A stretch of 64,000 nt of DNA from CAZYTX01 sp964650485 (GTDB lineage Bacteria; RBG-13-61-14; DATKZS01). The DNA is taken from the NCBI GenBank assembly GCA_964650485.1, contig CAZYTX010000008.1:1-64000 (forward strand), written 5' to 3'. Shown here piece by piece: positions 27,201-35,485 of the stretch. Numbering within the stretch: position 1 is the first letter of the stretch; the number at the start of each line of letters is the position of its first letter. A program made the translations under genes and the position numbers. The notes under the pieces are model-generated. The model was given only the letters and a program-made list of their open reading frames with translations. It was not told the origin of the DNA and made no database searches.

Positions 27201-28713
27201 GCTCGCCTGTCCATGCCCCGTCGTAGTAGATGAGCTTGTCAGGCGGGACCCCGAAGTAGTCCCCGAACCAGGGGTCATCCAGACTCAGGGTGTAGGTCCA
27301 GTCAACCTCCCCGGCAGTCCTGTCCTCGGCAAGGTTATCTTTCAGGTAGGTGTCAAGCGTGGTCCCGGCGGAGCAGTCCCAGTGCATTATGAACTCGTCG
27401 TCCTCCGCCACCGTGGTCCCTGGCAGTGTATCGAGCGGGTTTTGCACTTTCTCCGCGCAGGGGAGCGCGCCCAGTATCTCGTTTTTGATCCGGCTGTCGG
27501 ATATGGTCTCGCCGCCTACGGGCACGGCGCCGGGATCGTTTGCCAGGCAGGCCTTGTACACCTTTTCATCGTGCTTCCACCCGTCGTTGCGGGCCCTGTC
27601 CTGGGAGTCGAACTGCCAGTTTACGTACTCCTCGTCCCCCCACACCTCGGTGCCGCCGTCGTAGAGGCAGTATGCTTCCGGGTTCCCGTTGTCCTGGTAC
27701 CACTGTGCAAAGCTCTGCTTGTTATTCTGCACCTCCTGGGCCCGGTCCCCGTACTCGAGGTCGTCGTAGAACACGAAGTACTGTGAAGAGGCGTCGGGCT
27801 TCACGCAGGGTAAGTACCCGCCCTGGAACAAGTTGATCTGCCTGTAATAGCAGAGCCCGTTTATGGTGCCGCTATCGGTTTTTCCGCTGGGGTCTGGCTC
27901 GGTGGCATTTTCGTCAGCCGGGACCAGCCTTACCGGGACCACCTGGCCGAAGCTTGACAGGTCCTCCGCGGTCGTGGATGAGTAGATCACTCCCAGCTCC
28001 TCGTAGTCCCAGTATGCCCGGAGCGCGTCCCCGTAGGTGAGCTCGGAGGATACCGGGCTGGCCGTGGTCCATATGTTCCTTGTGACCTCGCTCCCGTCCG
28101 AGAGCACCACCGCTCCCCCGGCCTCGGCCAGCCTTATGTGCTCGGATTCCTGGAGCCTCATGAACTCGTCGAAGGTGGTGGTGGCCCCGTCTATGAGGGG
28201 GTCGCTGAGCGCGGCGTCATCAGGCCCGTAGAACACGAAGTACGTGCCCTCCAGCGAGGGGTCGTACTTTAACAGGTCGTTTTTGGTCAACCTGTATATG
28301 AGCGGCATGACTTCTGCCACCTCGTCCCCCAGCCAGTAGTCGGGCGGGAGCACGTATTCGTCAACCGTATAGGGATGTGGGATGAACACCGGGTCGCCGT
28401 TATATGTCACCTGGTTCAGGGTCCCGGCCATGACGTCGCGGAGCACCTGGATGCGGCTCCTGTTGTCAATGTCTCCGCCGCCCGGGGGCCCTCCGCCCGG
28501 GGGGCCCCCTATCGAGGTCTGGTTGCTCTGTTCCATGTAGGCGGTGTTGTCTATGATGAACATGACGTTGGGGTTTTCGAACTCCTCCATGGCAAAGGGC
28601 GTCTCCGCGGCCCCCTCGCTCGAGAACTGGGCCTTCAGCGCCCAGGGCAGTGCGATCCCCGCCAGGAGTAGCACCGCGGCGGCCGCGGTCTTTTTCATGT
28701 GCTTGATATTCAT
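24241..28713 (-). CDS. pilY1: PilY1-like type IV pilus assembly/adhesin protein
   Basis: Very large exported protein of 1490 residues with an N-terminal signal (AAAAVLLLAGIALPWALKAQF). A von Willebrand A-like start (VMFIIDNTAYMEQ near 50) is followed by a Gly/Pro-rich loop (GGPPGGGPPGGG). The middle is long and Asp/Tyr-rich. The C-terminal 550 residues carry the PilY1 beta-propeller: YVGTMFGNLEAFALHSGE, and a calcium-loop-like DKNSDGIADWVYIGDLDGR. PilY1 sits at the pilus tip, promotes extension and can act as an adhesin. The usual DxSxS metal site is DNTAY here. Last gene of the pilin operon, 16 bp after the PilX-like gene. Confidence 0.9.
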   Translation of the reverse strand: MNIKHMKKTAAAAVLLLAGIALPWALKAQFSSEGAAETPFAMEEFENPNVMFIIDNTAYMEQSNQTSIGGPPGGGPPGGGDIDNRSRIQVLRDVMAGTLNQVTYNGDPVFIPHPYTVDEYVLPPDYWLGDEVAEVMPLIYRLTKNDLLKYDPSLEGTYFVFYGPDDAALSDPLIDGATTTFDEFMRLQESEHIRLAEAGGAVVLSDGSEVTRNIWTTASPVSSELTYGDALRAYWDYEELGVIYSSTTAEDLSSFGQVVPVRLVPADENATEPDPSGKTDSGTINGLCYYRQINLFQGGYLPCVKPDASSQYFVFYDDLEYGDRAQEVQNNKQSFAQWYQDNGNPEAYCLYDGGTEVWGDEEYVNWQFDSQDRARNDGWKHDEKVYKACLANDPGAVPVGGETISDSRIKNEILGALPCAEKVQNPLDTLPGTTVAEDDEFIMHWDCSAGTTLDTYLKDNLAEDRTAGEVDWTYTLSLDDPWFGDYFGVPPDKLIYYDGAWTGEPGIMDQFPDVNYGIMRFDVTVTRACDETPLNPAGYWDDFPPDSDAAGSCDERGLGSDLVWNVSSWADYPYYRAQGLSSRIVNRKLQWYIRSHWGVDSENYANAPISSVVHDAYRYFFNEDMDYAGHPGDVAHTQDTDDHDSMFFNLAGYGNGCGGDDWQNPTRQCHVIQDDAFYMNCCRRNYFILLTGAKDTFGEIYIDDCIDAGFEGADLRICAQSYWIDHLKGLAGDYTAVNNYIGDMTAAGPGNCPQEVRAVKGFFITFGGLLAWDEKMATHMALASDMDEGPYDLSDLYWGTEDGTTQKTADNQDVYDFYFDANNEVELRDYLTTIMNEIMSGQIARAAPAVSLQHTSEEVNLIYVTSYFEITDLENLWRGHLFAWQAPLYGGTPEPYWDPEDAGARLSDSSMTDPASRKIFTSIDLDGGLIDGNTDKLDITATAIENNLSVFDPEGGGGLDSSTQREQLVNFILGDGATYDAGGPHSWLLGAIFRSNPQIVTRPGSGLYRGLPGYSSFANTYEDRRDVVYVGTMFGNLEAFALHSGETLGIPGFEGGDELFAYIPQGVLKNLYLLRKGIQIYGVDATPTISDAFGNFDGDTQWRTLLVSGAGGGSTAYFAADVTEVGDTTVTTTSDPAAGFDPLWRFSHPNLAYTWSTPVLLPVLGNNKIGREFKVFFGGGLRRDAFEIDAETPGSFGGFFYVIDAEDGALDRVFELYGANQIAPTDLTTFDASTTTPDLVSGATNYNQVPAKPVIVDKNSDGIADWVYIGDLDGRIWKIDVSDGDSPPDWDYCLFFDSADGDPIDGTIDNPDWRKPIWYEIEPARTSDGDFIIYAVTGHVEIKEYADDLQEVNRMFAVADTDAFGQCTYGEDITVVSGLTADYWPVEFSPGEKPITPPILFDGKVYTKTYHPESTMACAAGKFTIYKIDYLTGQVLDTIDTTSPSHLVEGPQGPTQTDLTPDEPPRPKPDPLETRGVYLPEPMLWGEETW

Positions 28714-28729
28714 CTTCCCCTCTCCCCTC

Positions 28730-29245
28730 TTAAAACACCACTACGTTGGCTATCATCTCCACCCTTTTCCTGAACTGGGGCTCGTCGAAGTCGGTGAGCT
28801 GGCCCAGGTTGACCATTCCGGTGGACCTGGCCCACACCGCCTTGCAGCTCGCTCCCTGTGCCCCCAGCTCCGCGGGCCTCAAGCCCATGGCGCAATCCAC
28901 GTCTCCCATGATCTGCACGGAGACCGTGTAGTGGTATCGGTCATAAGAGCCTTTTCCCGCGTCGGCAATGGAGTCCAGGACCAGGGGAGCGGTGTTTCCG
29001 CTCAACACCCTTTCCGCCATTCCCGGGTTGCTGAGGTCCGCGGCGTAGGCGGTGCCGAACATGGCTCCTTCCTCCGCGGCAAAGAAAGCCTCCTGTGCGA
29101 GCCTCATGTTCCTGGATGAGTGTATGTCAATGCTGGACATGGTGACCAGCGCGAAGCCCAGGAATGTGAGCGCCAGCAGGAATATGATGGCGGTGAGAAG
29201 GGCCTGTCCGCCCTGGCTGTCCGCTCTTTTTTCTATGCCTTTCAT
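28730..29245 (-). CDS. pilX: PilX-like minor pilin
   Basis: 171 residues. A hydrophobic N-terminal helix follows a short basic leader (SQGGQALLTAIIFLLALTFLG). The next stretch, RNMRLAQEAFFAAEEGAMFG, is typical of PilX_N proteins, in which the Glu after the cleavage Gly is often replaced. It lies between the PilW-like and PilY1-like genes, the standard place for PilX in the minor pilin cluster. Predicted to be part of the tip complex that primes pilus assembly. Confidence 0.85.
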   Translation of the reverse strand: MKGIEKRADSQGGQALLTAIIFLLALTFLGFALVTMSSIDIHSSRNMRLAQEAFFAAEEGAMFGTAYAADLSNPGMAERVLSGNTAPLVLDSIADAGKGSYDRYHYTVSVQIMGDVDCAMGLRPAELGAQGASCKAVWARSTGMVNLGQLTDFDEPQFRKRVEMIANVVVF

Positions 29246-29263
29246 CTTTTGCCTCTCCCCTTA

Positions 29264-30238
29264 TCAGAAAGTGCACCCGGGCAGGCTGCAACTAAAATGA
29301 TTGAAGGCCAGGTTCCTTATCTTTGCAACGGTGGAGTTCTTCCTCATGATCTGCCTGCCCTGTTCGTACTGCCTGGTCTTTGTCCACAGGATTATCTTCA
29401 CGCCCCGCACCGTGCAGGGGTCACAGAACATCTCCACGCTGGTGTCCACCACCCCGTCCGCGGGGTTTGCGTCGGTAATGTACGTAACCTGCATGTCGTC
29501 CACGCCCGTGGCCATGGGTCTGTCGGTGTTGGACGAACAATCGTCGTCTTCACAGTTTACGATGTTTAGCGTGTCCGCCTGGGCGTTGACGTAATATATT
29601 CTTTTGAATACGGGGGCCACGATTGTATCATCCACGTCGTAGGTGTTCGCCGGCGCGCTGGCCACGTTAACATAAGATGCGGTCCCGCCCGGCACGGTTG
29701 TGATCTGCAGGAGCTCTACGTTGCCCTGTCCGCTCACGGGCCCCAGCGCCAGCCATCCCGGCTTGCTGAGTCCGGTCCCTCTGAACGCGCTGTTGTCATC
29801 TACGTTTATCTGGGTGCCGGCCGGTGTTGCCTGTTGTGTGAGCCGCGCGGTGCGGCGGACGAAGTTCCCCAGGATCTCGATCACGTCGGAGTTGGTGTTG
29901 AGACCGTTACCAAAGGAGGCCGTGGGATAGTTCTGTATGAAAGTGGAGTCGTTTTTAAGCGCTATCACGTTTGCCCGGGACGGGTTTGCAGCCATGATAT
30001 CAAAGCCCAGCGGTATCCCCAGGTATCCGGCCATCCTTATGTCCCTTGCCAGCAGGAGAAGGCTTATCCTTGTGCCGGCCTGTGTTTTTGCCAGCTCGGA
30101 CTGGTTGGTGAACATCCTCTGCTGGGAGGAGAACACGGACACCAGCGCGGTGAGCACTATGGCTGTCACGGCGACCGCAATCAGCAGCTCGACCAGGGTG
30201 AATCCCGCGTTCATTCTGTTTGAGTGGCGCATTTTCAT
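29264..30238 (-). CDS. pilW: PilW-like minor pilin
   Basis: 324 residues with a type III (prepilin) signal: basic leader MKMRHSNRMNAG, then FTLVELLIAVAVTAIVLTAL, cut after Gly by prepilin peptidase. The size and the conserved ARDIRMAGYLG segment fit PilW. The C-terminal part is beta-rich, with CxxDDC (NCEDDDC) and CDPC motifs that could form disulfides. It lies 10 bp after the PilV-like gene, in the same operon. Confidence 0.87.
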   Translation of the reverse strand: MKMRHSNRMNAGFTLVELLIAVAVTAIVLTALVSVFSSQQRMFTNQSELAKTQAGTRISLLLLARDIRMAGYLGIPLGFDIMAANPSRANVIALKNDSTFIQNYPTASFGNGLNTNSDVIEILGNFVRRTARLTQQATPAGTQINVDDNSAFRGTGLSKPGWLALGPVSGQGNVELLQITTVPGGTASYVNVASAPANTYDVDDTIVAPVFKRIYYVNAQADTLNIVNCEDDDCSSNTDRPMATGVDDMQVTYITDANPADGVVDTSVEMFCDPCTVRGVKIILWTKTRQYEQGRQIMRKNSTVAKIRNLAFNHFSCSLPGCTF

Positions 30239-30248
30239 CGCTCTAACC

Positions 30249-30932
30249 TCACACTTTCGGCTGCCTTATTGTCTGCACGGTGAGCTGGTGCTTTTTACCT
30301 GAAATATCTGAGAATGAAGAGTTTAAATTGAGACTTGCCGGCTGGTCGCCTTCGAACCATATGACCTGCAGCCTTATCTTCATCTGGGCCGGGCCGGGGA
30401 AGGCGGCAGCGCAGTTGTTTCCGTTCTCGTCTTTGCCGTCCTGGCCTCCTCCCCTTTCCACCTTCCATCTCACGTAGTATTTCATCTCGTCCCCGGCCGC
30501 GGGCTCTCCCAGCTCGTTCATGGGGTTATTTTCGTGTATTAGCCAGTTGGTGGACTCGATTCCATCGCAGAGGTTATCATCGTAGAACACGGATTTTTTT
30601 CCGCCGCCGCCGTAATCAGCTTTTATGGGGTTATTGTTCTGGTCCTTTGGAGCGGAGTCGGGGTCGTCCGGGTCCATGGGCAAAGACCGGAGCCACTCTA
30701 TCTGCTGCTCGGCCAGGTGTGTGGCCGTGGTCATGTGACGCCCGAATGCAAGGCCCCGAATGGCCGAGACCTGAAGCTGGGCCACGGCCAGGATGCCGAT
30801 GCCCAGTATAACCAGCGACACCAGCACCTCGATCAGGGAGAAGCCCTTCTCCTGCGCGCCCCATTTCCCCGTATTTACCAGGGCTGTTCCAGGATTATCA
30901 TTTTTTATCCTTTTCTGTAAGAGCCCTTTCAT
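30249..30932 (-). CDS. pilV: PilV-like minor pilin
   Basis: 227 residues. An unusually long leader (about 30 residues, MKGLLQKRIKNDNPGTALV and on) precedes the prepilin signal KGFSLIEVLVSLVILGIGIL. AEQQIEWLRSLP after the helix matches the PilV region. The long leader suggests an internal start could be used, but no internal ATG precedes the Gly, and GGAGGG lies 4 nt before ATG 30932. First gene of the operon, behind a candidate sigma-54 promoter. Confidence 0.85.
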   Translation of the reverse strand: MKGLLQKRIKNDNPGTALVNTGKWGAQEKGFSLIEVLVSLVILGIGILAVAQLQVSAIRGLAFGRHMTTATHLAEQQIEWLRSLPMDPDDPDSAPKDQNNNPIKADYGGGGKKSVFYDDNLCDGIESTNWLIHENNPMNELGEPAAGDEMKYYVRWKVERGGGQDGKDENGNNCAAAFPGPAQMKIRLQVIWFEGDQPASLNLNSSFSDISGKKHQLTVQTIRQPKV

Positions 30933-31261
30933 TTATCCCTCCGTCCAATTTATTAAGCAGTTTTTATGCCAAGTGCATCAAAAACGCTCATAAATTAATA
31001 AAAACTATTAATATCAACAAGTTAAACTAAAGCATGCTCGCGCTTCAGACTTTGGCGTTGAACTTTTTTCACTTTGGATGCGGGTTTGGGGGGGGAAATG
31101 TTACTGAACAATGCTTCATTATTTACTAATAACATAACAGATTTTGGATTTATCTTTTTTATTGCTCGGCGCGTGGTTTTATGAAAAATATTCATGGCAT
31201 GGCATTATTTTTATCCTTATTGAGGCTTTGATTTTCCCGCCTTGCCTTGAGGGATGGGGGT
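30933..31261. other. AT-rich intergenic region upstream of the pilus operon
   Basis: This 329-bp stretch separates the rpoD stop from the pilV start on the same strand. It is clearly richer in A+T than its neighbours. It holds the candidate sigma-54 site next to pilV and a run of nine G at 31090-31098. I see no gene, tRNA or convincing terminator for rpoD. Confidence 0.6.
30956..30971 (-). promoter_or_regulatory. Candidate sigma-54 promoter for the minor pilin operon
   Basis: On the minus strand TGGCAT-AAAAA-CTGCT, matching the -24/-12 consensus TGGCAC-N5-TTGCW with correct GG to GC spacing. Transcription would start near 30945, giving a leader of about 13 nt that includes the ribosome site, which is short but possible. 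Sigma-54 control of pilus genes is known in several bacteria. Confidence 0.45.
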
Positions 31262-33061
31262 TCAGCTTTCGATGAATATCTTTAGCTTCTTTGACCTGCT
31301 CACGTGTCTGAGCTTTCGGAGGGCCTTTGCCTCGATCTGTCGTATTCTTTCCCTTGTGACGTCAAAGTCCTGTCCCACCTCTTCAAGGGTGTGGTCGGCC
31401 TTCTCGCCGATTCCGAACCTCATCCTGAGGACCTTCTCCTCCCTTGGAGTGAGGGTTTGGAGCACGTCCAGGGTCTGGTTCTCGAGCCCCTTTGACACCA
31501 CCAGCTCCACCGGCGATGATATGGTCCTGTCCTCGATGAAGTCGCCCAGCCTGGAGTCATCCTCCTCGCCGATGGGGATCTCCAGGCTGATGGGCTCTTT
31601 TGCTATCTTTAGCACCTTCCTGACCTTGTCCACCGGCATCTCCATTTTTTCGGCTATCTCTAAGGGCGTAGGTTCCCTCCCCAGCTTCTGCACCAGGTAC
31701 CTGCTGGTCCGGATAAGCTTGTTTATGGTCTCGATCATGTGCACTGGAATCCTTATGGTCCTTGCCTGGTCTGCAATGGCCCTGGTAATGGCCTGCCTTA
31801 TCCACCAGGTGGCGTAGGTGGAGAACTTGTACCCCCTCTGGTACTCGAACTTGTCCACCGCCTTCATGAGACCTATGTTGCCCTCCTGTATGAGGTCCAG
31901 GAACTGGAGGCCGCGGTTGGTGTACTTCTTTGCTATGTTCACCACCAGCCTCAGGTTGGCCTCCACCAGCTCGCTCTTGGCCTGCCTCACCTTTCTCTCG
32001 CCTTCCTGGATGACCGCGAGCGCCTGGTCCAGCTCGGCCGCACTGACCCCGGCCTTCTGCTCGGCCATCCTTATCTTGCGCTGGGCGTTCTTTAGCTTCC
32101 GGTCCCATGCGAGGACCTCCTCGGGGGAACGGGAGAGCTGTTTTTCCACCTTCTTGCGCTCGCGGGACCCTTTCTTCACCAGCCTTATTGCGTCCTTGAG
32201 CTCGGGGAGGGAGAGCTTCGACTGCTTCTCGATGGCCGCTATCTCGGCCCTGGCCTCCTGCAACTGGTTGACCAGGGCTTCTATCCTGGACACTATCTTT
32301 TCCCGCTGGTGGTCGGACAGCTTGAGCTCCCTCATCTTTTCCAGCAAAAGCTCGCGGTTCTTCTCCATGTCCTTTTCCAGCCTGGCCTTCATCTTCTTTC
32401 CGGTCTTGGCTTTCCTGGCCTTGTCCTTGGCTTTTACTATCTCATTGGAGAGCTTCTTTATCTCTTCCAGCATGGGGAGGGTTATGCTTTGCTGGTCCTC
32501 CAGCTCATAGTCGTTTTCTTCGCCGGCTTCTTCGGCGTCCTCGTAATCCTCGAATATCTCGGAGTCAATGCCCTTGTTGTCCCTTTGCACCTGCTCGTGC
32601 AGGAACTTCTCGCTCATGGAGATCACTTCCTGGATGGTCACCGGGCAGCTCAATATGGTCTTTAGCACATCTTCTTTCGCGTCCTCGATCCTTTTTGCTA
32701 TCTTCACCTCTCCTTCCCTGGTGAGCAACTGGTAGCTTCCCATCTCTCGCAGATACAACCTCACCGGGTCGAACGCCTGGGCCCCGTTGTCCAGGTCACT
32801 AGCCGAGTTAATCTCGGAGCTTTTATCTGATTCCTCATCTTCCAGCTCTCCCGAAGCGAGCCCTTTAATGGGTGCTTCGGAGTTGGAATCAACTATCTTT
32901 ATGTCCATTTCGCCGAACATGGACATGAGGTCGTCAAGCTGGTCCGAGTTAATCATGTGGGCGGGCAAGCCGTCATTGACCTCGTCATAGGTCAGAAAAC
33001 CCTTTGACTTTCCCCTGTCAATTAGCTTGTTTATCTCGTCCACGTCCTGTTTCTTTGGCAT
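31262..33061 (-). CDS. rpoD: RNA polymerase primary sigma factor RpoD
   Basis: Sigma-70 housekeeping factor of 599 residues. Region 1.1-like N-terminus, region 1.2 (DPVRLYLREMGSYQLLTREGE), then a long charged non-conserved insert (about 170-340). Region 2 follows (NLRLVVNIAKKYTNRGLQF, then YATWWIRQAITRAI), with region 3 and region 4.2 (RERIRQIEAKALRKLRH) after it. It directs RNA polymerase to -35/-10 promoters. AAGGAG precedes the ATG, and the gene starts 27 bp after dnaG, completing the rpsU-yqeY-dnaG-rpoD operon. Confidence 0.95.
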   Translation of the reverse strand: MPKKQDVDEINKLIDRGKSKGFLTYDEVNDGLPAHMINSDQLDDLMSMFGEMDIKIVDSNSEAPIKGLASGELEDEESDKSSEINSASDLDNGAQAFDPVRLYLREMGSYQLLTREGEVKIAKRIEDAKEDVLKTILSCPVTIQEVISMSEKFLHEQVQRDNKGIDSEIFEDYEDAEEAGEENDYELEDQQSITLPMLEEIKKLSNEIVKAKDKARKAKTGKKMKARLEKDMEKNRELLLEKMRELKLSDHQREKIVSRIEALVNQLQEARAEIAAIEKQSKLSLPELKDAIRLVKKGSRERKKVEKQLSRSPEEVLAWDRKLKNAQRKIRMAEQKAGVSAAELDQALAVIQEGERKVRQAKSELVEANLRLVVNIAKKYTNRGLQFLDLIQEGNIGLMKAVDKFEYQRGYKFSTYATWWIRQAITRAIADQARTIRIPVHMIETINKLIRTSRYLVQKLGREPTPLEIAEKMEMPVDKVRKVLKIAKEPISLEIPIGEEDDSRLGDFIEDRTISSPVELVVSKGLENQTLDVLQTLTPREEKVLRMRFGIGEKADHTLEEVGQDFDVTRERIRQIEAKALRKLRHVSRSKKLKIFIES

Positions 33062-33088
33062 TTGCCCACTCCTTGCACCAAGTTTTTT

Positions 33089-34873
33089 TCAGCTCTCGCC
33101 CGCGGAGAGCGTCTGTTTCTGTTGCAGAAGGGCCTGCTGCTCCTCGAGCAGCCTGCGCCAGAGCAGCTCTTCGCCCCGCTCCTGGGCGTCCATGATCTTT
33201 GCCTGCAATCTGGACAAGCGGTCCTCGATATCCCCCTGCTCCAGCTTGAGAATAACGTCGTTCAGGGCCTTGTCCACAATCCCGTCAAAGGGGTCCTTTC
33301 CAAGGCTCATGCTGGTTATCCAGCCCACGATCATCTGGTCCTCGATCTGGTGCAGCAGAGAACCCGGGTCAATTCTTCCGGTCTCGCTCTCATGGGCGAT
33401 GAGCGAGCGGATAAAACCGGAGAGTTCGTCCCGGCCGAGCCTCTCCAGGACCCCGGAAGACCTGATTCTCTCCGCGGTCTCGGGATGGTGCACTAGAAGC
33501 CTTACAAGGTCCATCTGTGCGGGAGGATAGTCGGCCTCCGGTCCGGGCGCCGGCCGGCCCTCCCTTCTCTTCTCCGGCCTTCTTAGCTTCATCTCCACCT
33601 TGTCCACCGGCACACCGGCCTTCTTTGAAAGCCTCTCCACGAACACGCTCCGCTCGATGGGGTCTTTCACCCGGCTTATCATCTGGGCAGCTTCACCCAC
33701 GGCCCGTGCCAGCGCGGAAGGGGTGTCGCCCGCGCTATTGACCACGGCGTCGCAGAAGAAGCTTAGCAGCGGGGGAGAAGCATCCATGAGTTCAAGGAAC
33801 TCCTCCGCCCCCCTGGAGCGGATGAACTCGTCCGGGTCCGCGGCCCCCGGCATCTTCACTATCCTGGGCGACAGCCCCGCTTCCAGGAAGGCGGGCAGGG
33901 ACCGGAGGCTGGCTTTTTGGCCGGCCTCGTCAGAGTCGAACACCAAAAAGACCTCGGGAGCGTACCTCACCACCAGGCGGGCGTGCTCCTCGGTCAGCGC
34001 CGTGCCCAGGGTGGCGAGAGCATAGTTTATCCCGTGCTGGTCCAGTATTATCTGGTCGGTGTATCCCTCCACTATCACGGCCCTGCCCTGTTTGCGGATG
34101 CCCGACTTGGCCTCGTGTATGCCGAAGAACCCTTCCCCCTTCTTGAAGACCGGGGTCTCGGGGGTGTTTACGTACTTTGGCTGATCGGGGTCATCCGAGA
34201 GCTGCCTTGCCCCGAAGCCGCGCACGTTTCCCTGCACGTCCCGGATGGGGAACATGAGCCTTCCCCTGAACCGGTCGTAACAGTCGTTTTTATCCTCTTT
34301 CTTGATGATGAGCCCCGCGGCCAGCATGTCTTCCCTGCTCACGCCTTTGGCACTCAGCTTCTCCAGGGTGGTCCTCCAGCCGCCCGGGGAGAAGCCAAGC
34401 ATGTATTTTTCAATGGACTCCTTTGTTATGCCCCGGGCCTCAAGGTATTCCCTGGCGCCCCCGGCCTCCGGAGAGCTAAGCAGCGTCTGGTGGAAGAACT
34501 TTGCCGCGGCCAGGTTGGCCTCGAACAGGGCCTCCCGCTTCCTCCTCCTCTGTTTGTCCTCAGGGCCCTCCTCGTGGCGGGGGATGGACACCCCGGCGCG
34601 CGCGGCCAGCTTCTCGGCCGCTTCCACGAACGTCATTCCCTCCACCTTCATGAGGAAGCTGAACACGTTCCCGGACTCTCCGCACCCGAAGCACTTGAAT
34701 ATCCCCTTTGCCTCATGCACCTTGAATGAAGGGGTCTTTTCCTGGTGGAAGGGACACAGCCCCTTGTAGTTGGCTCCGTCCTTTACAAGGCGCACGTAGT
34801 CTTCCACCACCTCGCGTATGCTCACCCGGTCCTTTATGTCCTGGATTACTCTTTCAGGTATCCTTGCCGCCAT
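33089..34873 (-). CDS. dnaG: DNA primase DnaG
   Basis: 594 residues. CHC2 zinc finger CPFHQEKTPSF followed by CFGCGESGNVFSF (near 40-75). The RNA-polymerase core has the Toprim motifs VIVEGYTDQI and FDSDEAGQKA. The C-terminal helicase-binding region is helical. It makes the RNA primers for replication. ATG 34873 fits the family N-terminus (MAARIPERVIQDIKDR); an ATG 13 codons earlier falls inside a hairpin and is unlikely. The ribosome site is weak and lies between a T-run and the start, consistent with low primase expression. Confidence 0.95.
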   Translation of the reverse strand: MAARIPERVIQDIKDRVSIREVVEDYVRLVKDGANYKGLCPFHQEKTPSFKVHEAKGIFKCFGCGESGNVFSFLMKVEGMTFVEAAEKLAARAGVSIPRHEEGPEDKQRRRKREALFEANLAAAKFFHQTLLSSPEAGGAREYLEARGITKESIEKYMLGFSPGGWRTTLEKLSAKGVSREDMLAAGLIIKKEDKNDCYDRFRGRLMFPIRDVQGNVRGFGARQLSDDPDQPKYVNTPETPVFKKGEGFFGIHEAKSGIRKQGRAVIVEGYTDQIILDQHGINYALATLGTALTEEHARLVVRYAPEVFLVFDSDEAGQKASLRSLPAFLEAGLSPRIVKMPGAADPDEFIRSRGAEEFLELMDASPPLLSFFCDAVVNSAGDTPSALARAVGEAAQMISRVKDPIERSVFVERLSKKAGVPVDKVEMKLRRPEKRREGRPAPGPEADYPPAQMDLVRLLVHHPETAERIRSSGVLERLGRDELSGFIRSLIAHESETGRIDPGSLLHQIEDQMIVGWITSMSLGKDPFDGIVDKALNDVILKLEQGDIEDRLSRLQAKIMDAQERGEELLWRRLLEEQQALLQQKQTLSAGES

Positions 34874-34883
34874 TTTTCCGCGC

Positions 34884-34931
34884 AAAAAAAGCGCAACTCC
34901 AGCATGGCACATCAGTGCCCCGGAGTGCGCT
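34884..34931 (-). terminator. Terminator/attenuator directly upstream of dnaG
   Basis: On the minus strand AGCGCACTCC and GGAGTTGCGCT pair (one bulge) around an inner GGCAC-TGAT-GTGCC stem, followed by seven T. The T-run ends 10 bp before the dnaG ATG. In E. coli a terminator lies at the equivalent rpsU-dnaG junction and lowers dnaG expression. Confidence 0.75.
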
Positions 34932-35010
34932 TCCTTGCTCCCCTTCCACAGCTCATAAACGCATTAAACCCCCGGCCCGGGAGCTTGTCCCTCGGGCCAG
35001 CAGATCATTG

Positions 35011-35469
35011 TCAGGAGCCGGCCATCTCAGAAAGTTGTCTTTTTACCTCTTGGCTTACATCCGCTCCGGTGGCCCGGCCTTCATACCTCCCTTTCAGGGA
35101 TTTCATGACCTTGCCCATTTCAGAAGGGCTTTGCGCCCGGGTTTCCGAGATGGCTTGTTCGACAAGGTCTGATAGCTCCTCCTTGCTGAAGGGGGCGGGC
35201 ATGAACTCTCTTATTATCTCGAGCTCCCTGGTCTCTTTTCCCACCAGGTCTTCTCTTTCCGCCTTCTGAAAAGCCTCGATTGATTCTTTCCTCTTCTTCT
35301 CGAGCTTTGAGAGGACCTCGATCACCTTATGGTCGTCCAGATCGGTTTTGGAGTCGAGCTCTGTTTTTTGAACGGCGTCCCGGATTAATCGAAGAGCCGC
35401 CACTCGAACCTTGTCCCGGTCCTTCATGGCGGCCTTCAACTCCTGCATGATACTTGTTTTGAGGTCCAT
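35011..35469 (-). CDS. GatB/YqeY domain protein
   Basis: 152 residues. MDLKTSIMQELKAAMKDRDKVRV is the YqeY start, followed by LRLIRDAVQKTE and an SPSEMGKVMKSLKGRYEGRATG block like the GatB tail domain. Family members are thought to bind tRNA or tRNA-like partners, but the role is unsettled. It lies 16 bp after rpsU, a placement seen in many bacteria, and 137 bp before dnaG with a terminator between. Confidence 0.9.
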   Translation of the reverse strand: MDLKTSIMQELKAAMKDRDKVRVAALRLIRDAVQKTELDSKTDLDDHKVIEVLSKLEKKRKESIEAFQKAEREDLVGKETRELEIIREFMPAPFSKEELSDLVEQAISETRAQSPSEMGKVMKSLKGRYEGRATGADVSQEVKRQLSEMAGS

Positions 35470-35485
35470 TTTCCGCAGGCTTCCC

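Noticed and set aside
34874..34912. Upstream ATG for dnaG (MCHAGVALFLRGK extension)
   Set aside because: This start lies inside the terminator hairpin and the extension is not like DnaG N-termini.
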